Of a DNA stretch of 64,000 bases, positions 25,341-33,682 are shown piece after piece. Position numbers and translations under genes: made by a program. Under the pieces are notes generated by a model that did not search any database, was not told where the DNA came from, and was given only the letters and a program-made list of their open reading frames with translations. Source of the DNA: Mycobacterium sp. Aquia_216 (lineage in GTDB: Bacteria > Actinomycetota > Actinomycetes > Mycobacteriales > Mycobacteriaceae); NCBI RefSeq assembly GCF_026723865.1, contig NZ_CP113529.1, positions 5,022,001-5,086,000 on the forward strand, given 5' to 3'. The stretch's first letter is position 1. Every line of letters begins with the position of its first letter.

Positions 25341-26339
25341 CTACCCCTTACTCCCCGTCAGGTCCTTACTCCGCGTTGCCGCCAGGGATGCCAAGCGTTG
25401 CAGTACCGGCTGCGGAAGAATGCGTGCGACCAACACCATTGCCTTCTGGTCGACCGTCAGCGGCCATGCCCCGCCGCGCATGGACCCCTGTTTGGGTATG
25501 CCCAGGATGACCCGCGACATGTGATGCATCCCCGATGCCGGAAGAATCCGGTTGAATACCAACAACATCGACGCATCCGGGCCCACACCCCGACGCCGAA
25601 ACGACACGGTGTCGTCCAGCGCCTTGAGCAATCCCCCGGTGAACCGTTCGGCTGACCGCGCCAACTTCATCGCGAACCGGCCGCGGCTGTTCATGGTGTT
25701 GTGTAGCCGGGCGTACGGTCCCTCGAGATTGCGATTGTCGGTGGTCCCCGCGTCGGTGATCATCTCGGTGTCGTAGGTGCCGGCCACCAATACGGTGACC
25801 CCGAGACCGAACGGCGCGATCTCGCACGCCATCGACTCGCCCCAACGCTCCAGCGCTCCCTTGGCCGCCGAGTACGGCGCGGTGCCCGGCTGGCCGCGCA
25901 CCCCGGCCGCGCTGGACACCAGCACGATCCGCCCCTCGCCGGCCGCCCGCATCGACGGCAGCAGCGCCTGGGTCAGCGCGATAGGCCCCAGAACGCTGGT
26001 GGCGAACATGTTCTGCCACAACGTCATATCCGTCTCCTCCACCATTCCCGCGGCTGAGATACCGGCGTTGTGTACCAGCGCGTAGGGAGCGCCGACGGCC
26101 TCTTCGATGGCCTTGGCGGCCGCTGCGATCGACTCGGCATCCAACAGGTCGAGCTGGACACCGACCAACCGGTCGTCGTCCACACCGGCCCCGGTGGCTT
26201 CACGCAGCCGCGGCATCCCCCGATCGGGAGTGCGCATGGCCGCGACCACGCGCCACCCCTCGCGGTAGAGGCGGACCGCCGAGGCGAATCCCAATCCGCG
26301 GGACGCGCCGGTGATCACAACCGCGCGTGGTTCAGCCAT
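25341..26339 (-). CDS. Short-chain dehydrogenase/reductase
   Basis: A 332-residue classical SDR with an extended C-terminus. The cofactor loop TGASRGLGFASAVRL is at residues 10-24, NAG is in LVHNAGISAAG, the catalytic Ser in VLVSSAAGVRG, and Tyr-Lys in APYSAAKGALERWGESM. The ATG at 26339 overlaps the end of the AveC-like gene. The last 70 residues contain a hydrophobic stretch (PDASMLLVFNRILPASGMHH) and may contact the membrane. It probably oxidises or reduces the alcohol/ketone handled by the adjacent P450. Confidence 0.88.
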   Translation of the reverse strand: MAEPRAVVITGASRGLGFASAVRLYREGWRVVAAMRTPDRGMPRLREATGAGVDDDRLVGVQLDLLDAESIAAAAKAIEEAVGAPYALVHNAGISAAGMVEETDMTLWQNMFATSVLGPIALTQALLPSMRAAGEGRIVLVSSAAGVRGQPGTAPYSAAKGALERWGESMACEIAPFGLGVTVLVAGTYDTEMITDAGTTDNRNLEGPYARLHNTMNSRGRFAMKLARSAERFTGGLLKALDDTVSFRRRGVGPDASMLLVFNRILPASGMHHMSRVILGIPKQGSMRGGAWPLTVDQKAMVLVARILPQPVLQRLASLAATRSKDLTGSKG

Positions 26340-27468
26340 TGTTACTCGCACATGCACCCTGACCCGGCGGCGGCGGATCGACGTGCGGTCGCCCGTTGGG
26401 CTCCCCGCTCGCCCAAGTCGACCAGATACCGACCGAGTACGGGCCTTTCGCGCCCGCCTTCTCGTAATATCCTTGCGGGTCATACACTTTGGCTTCCGGG
26501 TACGGCCACGGGCAGGCCACGGAGGTAGCAGCGTGGCTGGCCTTGATGGCCCAGAACCAGGCGCCGTAGGCGAAGTACGACACGTTCATGATCGCGAACA
26601 TCACCAGGAAGGTGCCGAGCACCGGCCGGCCGGGGAAGATCTTGGCTTTCGCGGTCAGCTTCTCGGCCACCGATTTACCGGTGTCGTCGCGGTAGCAGAG
26701 AATCGCCGCGGGGACCATCACGAAGGTGACGGAGAATGACTCCCAGATGAGCGGGAACTGGAAGGTCGTGCCGGTGAATACCGAGCCCCACGGAATCACC
26801 TGGGAGTAGATGTACATGCCGGCGTGCACCAGCTGAATCTCCAGCCATGCGTCGAACACGAAACCGATCGCACAGGCCAGTAGACCCAGGCTCCACAACG
26901 GGTGCCGCGACACTAAGGACTCTGGCCCGTATCTGGCCTGCAGTTTGCGCAGGATCCAGATCGCCGGAAAATAGGGCCCGAAATAGAAAGTGACGTAACC
27001 GAATACGACGAACGGCTCGACGGTCGGCGAGAGCGACACCAGCGGCCAGGATTCCGGCCAGTGGATGAGGTCGGGGTTGTACACGGCGAAAGGCGACCAG
27101 TTCATGATCGGGTCCTGCCACACGATCAGCGTGGTGCACAAGAACATCAGCATCACCGGGCTGCCGGGATTTCGGCGCCAGCCCCTGATGAACACGGCGA
27201 GCAGCACGAGCAGCATGATGACGGTGGAGACGTGCAGGAAGGTGATGTAGTCCAGCCCGAAGAGGAACTTCACCGGACGGGGCCGCCCTTGCACGTTGGG
27301 GTTGGCGACGCGCGGGTCAAGGGCGGTGCGGCAATTCACGATGAAGAAGAGCGCGAAAGCCGCCAGCGCGGCGCCGGCGATCCAGCCGCCCCAACCACGC
27401 TTTGCGCTCTGCTGCGGGGACGCCGGCTTCGCTTCCGCGGCAGGCGATGTGGATTGGTCGGTACTCAT
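26332..27468 (-). CDS. AveC-like (spirocyclase AveC family) membrane protein
   Basis: A 378-residue polytopic membrane protein. After an N-terminal TM (residues 27-45) come about six more helices. Blocks such as CTTLIVWQDPIMNWSPFAVYN, WPLVSLSPTVEPFVVFGYVTF and DAWLEIQLVHAGMYIYSQVI resemble the mycobacterial AveC_like family, named after AveC of avermectin biosynthesis, which forms a spiroketal. Mycobacterial members have no known function and often sit beside SDR and P450 genes, as here. It lies in the middle of the P450 operon (5 bases after the preceding gene, overlapping the next). Family assignment is by pattern, not search. Confidence 0.65.
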   Translation of the reverse strand: MSTDQSTSPAAEAKPASPQQSAKRGWGGWIAGAALAAFALFFIVNCRTALDPRVANPNVQGRPRPVKFLFGLDYITFLHVSTVIMLLVLLAVFIRGWRRNPGSPVMLMFLCTTLIVWQDPIMNWSPFAVYNPDLIHWPESWPLVSLSPTVEPFVVFGYVTFYFGPYFPAIWILRKLQARYGPESLVSRHPLWSLGLLACAIGFVFDAWLEIQLVHAGMYIYSQVIPWGSVFTGTTFQFPLIWESFSVTFVMVPAAILCYRDDTGKSVAEKLTAKAKIFPGRPVLGTFLVMFAIMNVSYFAYGAWFWAIKASHAATSVACPWPYPEAKVYDPQGYYEKAGAKGPYSVGIWSTWASGEPNGRPHVDPPPPGQGACASNNG

Positions 27469-27473
27469 GTGTG

Positions 27474-28592
27474 TCAGGCTTCCTCTCCGAACCGATCGAC
27501 CAGATGCGAGTTGATGCCGTCGGCGTCCAGGGTGCGTGCCACCAGATAGCCCGCCCCCATCCAGGCCCGGCGGGTCCATTTGCCGAACGACACCCGAGTG
27601 CCGGGAGCGCCGGATGCGGCGGGCATCATCTTGACCCGCTCCAGCGCCTCTTTGACGCCGCGCGGGCTGAGCGGGTGAGCGTCCGTGAACGCCCGCACGA
27701 GGGTGGCGGCGACATCGCGGTTCACGACGGTCACGCAGAATTCGGGACGACTGCCGTTGTATTTCTTCGCGTAGGTGTCGAGGAAGTCCTGCCCGATCTG
27801 ATTCGCTTCGTCGTACTGGTCGACACCGGTCCAACCCATGAACGCGTTCCACATGATCGGGTTGACCCACGCGTTCTGCCATGCGGTGGTGGTGAAGCGG
27901 GGCGGGTCCCAGCCGAGGGACTCGAGCGCCGGGTTGATGAAGACGATGCCGAACCCGAATCCCAAGTGCACGATCGCCTCGGCCTTTGCCTCATGCAGGG
28001 TCTGCACTGCCGCGTTGATGTCCTGGGCCGTCTGGGCGATGGCAACTTCCGCCGCGATCCGAATGCCCTTGCGCCGACAGGCACTTCGCAGGTTCTTCAG
28101 GTAGCTCTCACCGATGAGGCTCTGTTCGACGAGCACACCGATCTCGGCGAGTCCGCGCTTGGCAATGAGGTCGGCCAGGAAGATCGGCTCATCGGTCATC
28201 GATCCCTGGGGGAATGCGAAGGTCCACTCCCCTAACCAGTCGTCGGTGCCGGTCACGCTGATCGCCGGAACCTTGAATCGTTCCTCGATCGCTTCCCGCA
28301 ACGGGACGCAGTTGTCGGTGATGTTCGGACCGAAGACCACCAGGCAACCCTCGTCGACTAGTTCGCCGTACGCGTCGATCACCGCTTTGACCGAACCCTT
28401 GGGCAGACCCTCCACTTCGCGATAGATCATCTGCACGGGACGGTCCATCAGGCCCCGCGCGACCGCCTCGTCGAAAATGAGGTCGAATGTCCGGGTGAAA
28501 GAGGCGAACAGCTCCTCCGGAAAGCCCTGCGGCAGCTTGAAGTCCATCAAATAGCCGACCTTGATCGGCTCAGCGCTGCTTTCGTAGGACAT
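27474..28592 (-). CDS. Periplasmic-binding-protein-fold (Peripl_BP_6, branched-chain amino acid/amide type) protein without signal peptide
   Basis: A 372-residue type I periplasmic binding fold: IKVGYLMDFKLPQGFPEELF at the N-terminus, LVVFGPNITDNCVPLREAIE, PAISVTGTDDWLGEWTFAFP, IGVLVEQSLIGESYLKNLRS. The protein starts with MSYESSAEPIKVG and has neither a signal peptide nor a lipobox, and no ABC permease or ATPase gene is nearby. It is therefore probably cytoplasmic, as a ligand-binding or sensing protein (compare AmiC). It is the first gene of the P450 operon, with a copy of the shared operator 44 bases upstream. Confidence 0.82.
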   Translation of the reverse strand: MSYESSAEPIKVGYLMDFKLPQGFPEELFASFTRTFDLIFDEAVARGLMDRPVQMIYREVEGLPKGSVKAVIDAYGELVDEGCLVVFGPNITDNCVPLREAIEERFKVPAISVTGTDDWLGEWTFAFPQGSMTDEPIFLADLIAKRGLAEIGVLVEQSLIGESYLKNLRSACRRKGIRIAAEVAIAQTAQDINAAVQTLHEAKAEAIVHLGFGFGIVFINPALESLGWDPPRFTTTAWQNAWVNPIMWNAFMGWTGVDQYDEANQIGQDFLDTYAKKYNGSRPEFCVTVVNRDVAATLVRAFTDAHPLSPRGVKEALERVKMMPAASGAPGTRVSFGKWTRRAWMGAGYLVARTLDADGINSHLVDRFGEEA

Positions 28593-28635
28593 CTGACCTC
28601 CCGGGTGATCCGCTCACTCGCCACAATCCATTTCT

Positions 28636-28659
28636 GACCTAATATTTGTTCAGACGGTA
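28636..28659. promoter_or_regulatory. Shared regulon operator, copy 1
   Basis: GACCTAATATTTGTTCAG, followed by ACGGTA, in front of the P450 operon (start 28592). It aligns over more than 20 bases with the copies at 31398 and 32466 (GACCAAAtATcTGtTC..ACcGTA). The core is close to the palindrome GAACAAATATTTGTTC. Confidence 0.6.
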
Positions 28660-28686
28660 GCGGGGGCGTTATGCAGCGTCAATCAT

Positions 28687-29538
28687 CTATCCGCCGCCGC
28701 CCAGATAGACCTCGACCATTTCGCCCAGCGCCCTGCCCACCGCGACATCGTCGGTGAGCGGTCCGGCGATCGCGGCTATCGCCGCCTCCTGCATGCTCAG
28801 GCCCTCGGAGACGAGCCGGCCTGCCGCGATCAGCACGCGAGTCGACGCGACTTCACGAAGGCCACCGGTTTCCAGGCGGCGGATGGCCTGGCCGAAGCGG
28901 ACCAGTTCAGCGGCGGCCGTAGCGTCCACGCCAGCTTCGTGGGCGACGATTCCTTCTTCGACATCGGCTGCGGGAAACCCGAATTCGATCGCGACCATGC
29001 GCTGGCGTGTCGAATCCTTGAGATCCTTGAGCACACTTTGATAGCCGGGGTTGTAGGACACCACCAGCCCGAATCCGGGCGCGGCGTCCAGCGTGATGCC
29101 GAGCCGTTCGATCGGCAGCTGCCGCCGGTGATCGGCGAGCGGATGCAGCACCACCGTCGTGTCCTGCCGAGCCTCCACGACTTCGTCCAGGTAGCAGATC
29201 GCGCCGTCGCGCACCGCGCGGGTCAACGGCCCGTCCACCCACACCGTCTCGTCGCCGCGCAGCAGATGCCGCCCGACCAGGTCGGCCGTGGTGAGGTCGT
29301 CGTGGCAGGCAACGGTGATCAGCGGCCGGCCCAGGTCGTGGGCCATCGCCTCGACGAACCGGGTCTTGCCGCAACCCGTCGGACCCTTCAAGACGAGCGC
29401 AAGGCCCTGCCGGTAGGCGGCTTTGAAGATGGCCTCTTCGCCGCCGACCGCCTGGTAATAGGGCCGCACCCCGGCAACGCCGGCTTGCGGGTCGGGATCC
29501 GCCCCATTGCGACAAGCGATCCCGGACTCGTTGGTCAT
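28687..29538 (-). CDS. CbbQ/NirQ/NorQ-type AAA+ ATPase
   Basis: A 283-residue MoxR-branch AAA+ protein. Walker A GPTGCGKT is at residues 52-59, the CbbQ-type ADLVGRHLLRGDETVWVDGP block follows, Walker B is ICYLDEVVEARQD, and sensor-1 is GLVVSYNPGYQS. CbbQ/NorQ proteins act with a VWA partner (CbbO/NorD) to remodel or load metal in enzymes such as RubisCO and nitric oxide reductase. The partner gene here is 29672-31378. No RubisCO or NOR gene is in the window, so the client is likely an enzyme of this cluster. ATG 29538 follows GGAAGGGAC. Confidence 0.88.
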   Translation of the reverse strand: MTNESGIACRNGADPDPQAGVAGVRPYYQAVGGEEAIFKAAYRQGLALVLKGPTGCGKTRFVEAMAHDLGRPLITVACHDDLTTADLVGRHLLRGDETVWVDGPLTRAVRDGAICYLDEVVEARQDTTVVLHPLADHRRQLPIERLGITLDAAPGFGLVVSYNPGYQSVLKDLKDSTRQRMVAIEFGFPAADVEEGIVAHEAGVDATAAAELVRFGQAIRRLETGGLREVASTRVLIAAGRLVSEGLSMQEAAIAAIAGPLTDDVAVGRALGEMVEVYLGGGG

Positions 29539-29564
29539 AACGTCCCTTCCGTGTGATTGGAGCC

Positions 29565-29588
29565 TAACCGGAACAGATGTTTGTTTCA
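29565..29588. promoter_or_regulatory. Shared regulon operator, copy 2
   Basis: GGAACAGATGTTTGTTTC, 30-50 bases upstream of the AAA+ ATPase start. On the minus strand it reads GAAACAAACATCTGTTCC, matching the copy at 31398 (ACCAAATATCTGTTCC) at 13 of 16 positions. Confidence 0.55.
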
Positions 29589-29671
29589 AGAGCGCTGACG
29601 AGCGGCTTTGGATCCGGAACGCATACACGAACTGCATTCGGGGACATGGCATCAGCGTCAATACCGCGCGA

Positions 29672-31378
29672 TCAGGCGCTCGCCCTCCGGCGAACCTCTG
29701 CCGAGCGCAGCGCGGATCGGAACAGGGGCCCGATCACCCCGGCGAGCTGATCCGGACGCGCGATCGTGGCATGCGCGGTGCTGCCGAACACCCGGCGCAG
29801 CGATACCACGTCGGTGCCCGCCCCGACGGTCAGGCAGACGCAGCCGGTCCCCCGGCGCCGGGCCTCGGTCAACGCGCGACGCGCGTCCGCGGCACCGTAC
29901 GCCCGCTCGTACCCGTGGTCGTAGGCAAGGCCGTCGGACAGCACCACCAGGAGCCGCCGCGACGTGCCGCCGCGGGCCTCCAGCACCGACGAGCCGTGCC
30001 GGATGGCCGCACCGAGGCGGGAGTACGCGCCGGGTTCCAGGCTGTTCAGCCGCCGGATGATGCGGGCGTCGAGGTGGTCGTCGAACCGCTTGACGGGCAC
30101 CATCGTCACCGCCGCGCGCCCCTGCGAGTAGTAGGCGTAGAGCGAGACCCGGTCCCCGAGGTCGTGCAGCGCGACGGTCAGGTCGACGACGGCCGCGCGC
30201 TGTTGCTCGTGCACCGTGCGCCCCACCGTCCCGGGCTCGGCCGCCGACCCCGATACGTCCAGCAGCAGCAGTACCGACAGGTCGCGCCGGCGCCGCAAGC
30301 TGTCGAGGTAGACCGACTCGTCGGGCACCGATCCGGCGCGCACTTCGACGCGGGCCTCGATGGCCGCGTCGATATCGATGTCGTCGCCCTGCGCCTGGCG
30401 GTGTCGGCGATGCAGCCCCATGCCGAGTCGCGACAGCGGCCGTCGCACCCCGATGGCATCGCCGAGCGGCCAGGTCGCCCCAGAAGAAACGGCCTTGATC
30501 TTCGGCTCGACTTCGCGCACGGTGCACCAGCCGGGCCGGTAGCGCTTCCGGGTGACATCCCATTCCGGATACCGCACACCGTCCGCCGCGGTTTTGACCT
30601 CGTCGTCGTCGACGTCCTCGCTCACGGTGGCGGCCAGCGACGAAATGGCATAGCGGGCACGGATTCCCGAGCTGATGCGGTGCGTCGGGGCATCGGCGCC
30701 GGGTGGTCCGCCGCCGCTGCCGGTCTTGCGCGCGGACGACAGCATCTTCCTCAGCCACTTGCCGATGAAGCCGCCCCCGCCGACCGGGCTGGTGAACAGA
30801 TCGGGATGGTCGGAATCGTCGGCCTCGCCATCATCAAGTTCCGCGAGCTCCTCCGGCTGCTGCGCGCCGCGGCTGCGTGGCACATGCTCGGCGCCGTCGT
30901 CTTGTTTGGCCACGTGGGCAGCCGCGCCCATCACCTTGGCCGCACGAATCACGCCAAACCCCGGCGCCGGGTCGTCAAGCTGCGCCCGTCCGGCGGCCAT
31001 GTCCAGCGAAGCCGCGGGCGAGTCACTGCGACTCGCAATGTCGCGATTGCCCAACGCCGACAAAATCGTCGGGAGCAAATGCGCGTTGGCGACCAGTGCG
31101 CGATTGCCTTCGATCGCCAGGTAGCGCTTGGCCACCCGGGGGTGACGAACCAGGGACCCCACCATGTCGCGGTCCAGGCTGCCGGCAGCGATCATCGACG
31201 CCTGCACGGCAATGGCCTCGAGTTGCGCGCGGGCGGGTGCGGCGGCATCGAGGTAAATCGTCTGGCCGTCCGTCCACGTCGGTCCACCTGGTGGCAGCCC
31301 GGCAACCGCAACGGCCCGGCCCGCCAGCGCGGAGGCGAGCATGCCCAGGGCCTGCAACCGCTCGGCACCAGGCCCCAC
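29672..31378 (-). CDS. CbbO/NorD-type VWA-domain protein
   Basis: A 568-residue partner of CbbQ/NorQ ATPases. The C-terminal third (about residues 370-560) is a von Willebrand A domain with the metal-site motif LLLLDVSGSAAEP (DxSxS), then LGAAIRHGSSVLE and LVVLSDGLAYDHGYERAYG. The N-terminal part is helical with a variable acidic linker (PEELAELDDGEADDSDHPD). I choose GTG 31378, behind GGAGG (spacing 6), over a frame-start at 31444, because the latter would put the shared operator (31398-31420) inside the coding region. Likely forms a chaperone complex with the AAA+ protein encoded next. Confidence 0.82.
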   Translation of the reverse strand: MGPGAERLQALGMLASALAGRAVAVAGLPPGGPTWTDGQTIYLDAAAPARAQLEAIAVQASMIAAGSLDRDMVGSLVRHPRVAKRYLAIEGNRALVANAHLLPTILSALGNRDIASRSDSPAASLDMAAGRAQLDDPAPGFGVIRAAKVMGAAAHVAKQDDGAEHVPRSRGAQQPEELAELDDGEADDSDHPDLFTSPVGGGGFIGKWLRKMLSSARKTGSGGGPPGADAPTHRISSGIRARYAISSLAATVSEDVDDDEVKTAADGVRYPEWDVTRKRYRPGWCTVREVEPKIKAVSSGATWPLGDAIGVRRPLSRLGMGLHRRHRQAQGDDIDIDAAIEARVEVRAGSVPDESVYLDSLRRRRDLSVLLLLDVSGSAAEPGTVGRTVHEQQRAAVVDLTVALHDLGDRVSLYAYYSQGRAAVTMVPVKRFDDHLDARIIRRLNSLEPGAYSRLGAAIRHGSSVLEARGGTSRRLLVVLSDGLAYDHGYERAYGAADARRALTEARRRGTGCVCLTVGAGTDVVSLRRVFGSTAHATIARPDQLAGVIGPLFRSALRSAEVRRRASA

Positions 31379-31395
31379 GCTCGCCCTCCGACTTG

Positions 31396-31424
31396 TTGAC
31401 CAAATATCTGTTCCACCGTAAAGT
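31396..31424 (+). promoter_or_regulatory. Promoter with embedded shared operator, copy 3
   Basis: -35 TTGACC (31396-31401) and -10 TAAAGT (31419-31424), spaced 17 bases, with the operator core GACCAAATATCTGTTC (31398-31413) lying across them. It drives the SDR gene at 31473 and sits 20 bases upstream of the divergent VWA gene, so one bound repressor could shut both directions. It is nearly identical to the promoter at 32464. Confidence 0.65.
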
Positions 31425-31472
31425 CCAGGCGTCACGGGAGTCAAACAGCCGTCGGTTAGTCAGGAGCACACC

Positions 31473-32489
31473 ATGATTGACTTCACCGGCCAAGTGGCTG
31501 TGGTCACCGGCGCCGGTCGCGGGCTCGGCCGACTGTACGCACTGGACCTCGCCCGGCGCGGCGCGGCGGTGGTTGTCAACGACCTCGGCTGCGGAATGCG
31601 CGGCTTACCAGACGAGGCCGCCGACTCGAAAATCGCCGACGTCGTGGTCGACGAGATCACGAACGCGGGCGGCCGGGCGATCGCATCCTACGATTCGGTG
31701 GACAGCCCAGACGGCGGCCAGGCGATTGTCGATGCGGCCGTGCGCGCATTCGGACGCGTCGACGCGGTTGTCAGCAATGCGGGAATCTTCGGCAGCGCGG
31801 CGTTCGAGGACCTCTCGGTCGACGAGTGGTCGCGGATGCTGCGGGTGCACCTCGACGGCGCGTTCTACCTGTCGCAGCCCGCGTATCGCGTGATGAAGCG
31901 CAACGGCGGCGGCAGGTTCGTCTTCATCTCGTCGTCCGCCGGCATCTTCGGCCAGCCGATGGAGGCGCACTACGCCGCGGCCAAAGCCGGCTTGGTGGGC
32001 TTGACGAACGTGATCGCGATCGAAGGCGAAGCACACGGCATATTCGCCAATTCCGTTATGCCAACCGGATTCTCACGAATGGTCACCGAGACCGTCCGCG
32101 ACGAGAAGTTCCTCGCCGAATCCGGCTTCATGCAGGCCATTCGGCCTGAACTCGTGGTGCCGCTGGTGACCTTCCTCGCCAGCCGTACCTGCACGTTCAC
32201 CCACCGCAACTATTCGGCCGCCGCCGGACGCTACGCGCGGGTGTTCGTCGGGCTGAGCGAAGGCTGGCTGGCGGACGCCGAGACTGAGCCCGCGGCAGAA
32301 GACATCGAGGCAAATATCGAGCAGATGTCGGCCACCGAGCGTTTCCTGGTGCCCGGCTCGATCGTCGACGAGGTGCTCGAAGTCTGTGCGCGGCGCGGCG
32401 TCAGCGCGATACCAGGACAAGCCCTTGGAGAAACGCAAGTCGCATTTCCCGAACCGCAACGCGTTGACCAAAAATCTGCTCAACCGTAG
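31473..32489 (+). CDS. Short-chain dehydrogenase (HSD17B4/multifunctional-enzyme-type)
   Basis: A 338-residue SDR resembling the dehydrogenase domain of peroxisomal multifunctional enzyme type 2. TGAGRGLGRLYALDLARRGA is the cofactor loop, VVNDLGCGMRG the adenine-ribose Asp region, SNAGIFG the NAG motif, FISSSAGIFGQPMEAHYAAA-K the catalytic Ser-Tyr-Lys segment. Such enzymes oxidise 3-hydroxyacyl-CoA. ATG 31473 has AGGAG seven bases upstream. It starts a plus-strand set with two acyl-CoA dehydrogenases. A copy of the shared operator/promoter is embedded in its last codons (32464-32492) for the next gene. Confidence 0.88.
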   Translation: MIDFTGQVAVVTGAGRGLGRLYALDLARRGAAVVVNDLGCGMRGLPDEAADSKIADVVVDEITNAGGRAIASYDSVDSPDGGQAIVDAAVRAFGRVDAVVSNAGIFGSAAFEDLSVDEWSRMLRVHLDGAFYLSQPAYRVMKRNGGGRFVFISSSAGIFGQPMEAHYAAAKAGLVGLTNVIAIEGEAHGIFANSVMPTGFSRMVTETVRDEKFLAESGFMQAIRPELVVPLVTFLASRTCTFTHRNYSAAAGRYARVFVGLSEGWLADAETEPAAEDIEANIEQMSATERFLVPGSIVDEVLEVCARRGVSAIPGQALGETQVAFPEPQRVDQKSAQP

Positions 32490-32492
32490 AGT
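32464..32492 (+). promoter_or_regulatory. Promoter with embedded shared operator, copy 4
   Basis: -35 TTGACC (32464-32469), -10 TAGAGT (32487-32492), 17-base spacer, with GACCAAAAATCTGCTC between. It shares about 29 of 35 bases with the promoter at 31396, including flanks, so it arose by duplication. It overlaps the 3' end of the SDR gene and precedes the acyl-CoA dehydrogenase genes. Confidence 0.62.
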
Positions 32493-32527
32493 CCGGCTAA
32501 ACGACCAGGGACCAGAGTAAAGGGACA

Positions 32528-33682
32528 GTGGACTTCTCCTACCCCGCGGAATTGGAACAATTCCGCGTAGACCTGCGCGACTGGCTGTCAGCGAACCTGA
32601 CCGAGGAGCTGGTGGCCGCCCGCCGGGCCTCGGGGCGCGACGGCGCGACATTCGAGATGCTGCGTGGCTGGAGCGCCACGATGTCCGACGCGGGATGGGC
32701 CGCCGTCTCTTGGCCGAAAGAATACGGCGGTCGCGGAGCCACCGTTCTCGAGCAGCTGGTTTACACCGAGGAGACCACCCGCGCGCGGGCTCCGATGCCG
32801 CTCAACGTCATTGGGATGAACAACATCGCCCCCGCGATCATGCAGTACGGCACCGAAGACCAGAAGAAGACGCTGCTGCGCCGAATGATGCGCGCCGACG
32901 ACATCTGGTGCCAGGGTATGTCGGAGCCCGAAGCGGGATCCGACCTCGCCGCGCTGCGCACCCGAGCGGTGCGAGACGGCGAAGACTTCGTCGTCAACGG
33001 CCAGAAGATCTGGACCTCGCTGGGGCATCGGGCGCACTGGTGCCAGCTTTATGTGCGCACCGATCCCGACGCCCCGAAGCACAAAGGGATCTCCTGCCTG
33101 ATCGTCGACATGACGCTGCCGGGCATCGAGGTCCGTCCGCTCGTCACACTCAACGGCGACACCGATTTCGCCGAGGTGTTCTTTCACGACGTGCGGGTGC
33201 CGGCGGACGCGTTGCTCGGACCGCTCAACGGCGGTTGGCAGGTGGCCACCACCACACTGAGCCATGAGCGCGCCGGCGCGGCACGGCTGTACGCCGAAAT
33301 GCAGTTGCGGCTGGAAGAACTGGTGGACGACATCGCCACCCACAGCGACGCCGCCGACGACCCCGTGACGCTGCGCCGGCTGGGCGAAATCGCGGTCCGC
33401 ATCAAATATCTCGAAGTGCTCTGCCAGCGATCGATCTCGGCCACACTGCACGGCGGTTCAGAAAGCGCAGCATTCGGATCGGCCAGCCTCGCCAAGACCG
33501 TATGGGGTGAGATCGGACAGGACCTGGCCGCTCTGGCCTTCGACGTGCTGGGTACCCGCGGCACCGAGGCGCCGTGGGCCAACTACCGCCTCACCTCACG
33601 CTCGCTGACCATCGCCGGCGGTACGACACAGATCAACAAGAACATCACCGCCCAACGCGTACTCGGATTGCCGCGCAAATGA
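32528..33682 (+). CDS. Acyl-CoA dehydrogenase, subunit 1
   Basis: A 384-residue FAD-dependent acyl-CoA dehydrogenase: MSEPEAGSDLAALRTRAVRD and NGQKIWTSLGHRAHWCQLYV in the beta domain, and SRSLTIAGGTTQINKNITAQ-RVLGLPRK at the C-terminus, which binds FAD. GTG 32528 follows AAAGGGAC. It overlaps the next acyl-CoA dehydrogenase gene by 4 bases. Adjacent unequal acyl-CoA dehydrogenases in mycobacteria usually form alpha2beta2 heterotetramers for bulky CoA thioesters such as steroid side chains (FadE26-27, FadE28-29), so the same is likely here. Confidence 0.9.
   Translation: MDFSYPAELEQFRVDLRDWLSANLTEELVAARRASGRDGATFEMLRGWSATMSDAGWAAVSWPKEYGGRGATVLEQLVYTEETTRARAPMPLNVIGMNNIAPAIMQYGTEDQKKTLLRRMMRADDIWCQGMSEPEAGSDLAALRTRAVRDGEDFVVNGQKIWTSLGHRAHWCQLYVRTDPDAPKHKGISCLIVDMTLPGIEVRPLVTLNGDTDFAEVFFHDVRVPADALLGPLNGGWQVATTTLSHERAGAARLYAEMQLRLEELVDDIATHSDAADDPVTLRRLGEIAVRIKYLEVLCQRSISATLHGGSESAAFGSASLAKTVWGEIGQDLAALAFDVLGTRGTEAPWANYRLTSRSLTIAGGTTQINKNITAQRVLGLPRK

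Noticed and set aside
29507..31399. 630-codon open frame on the plus strand
   Set aside because: Antisense to the VWA-domain gene, which has clear family motifs; composition is Arg/Pro/Gly noise.
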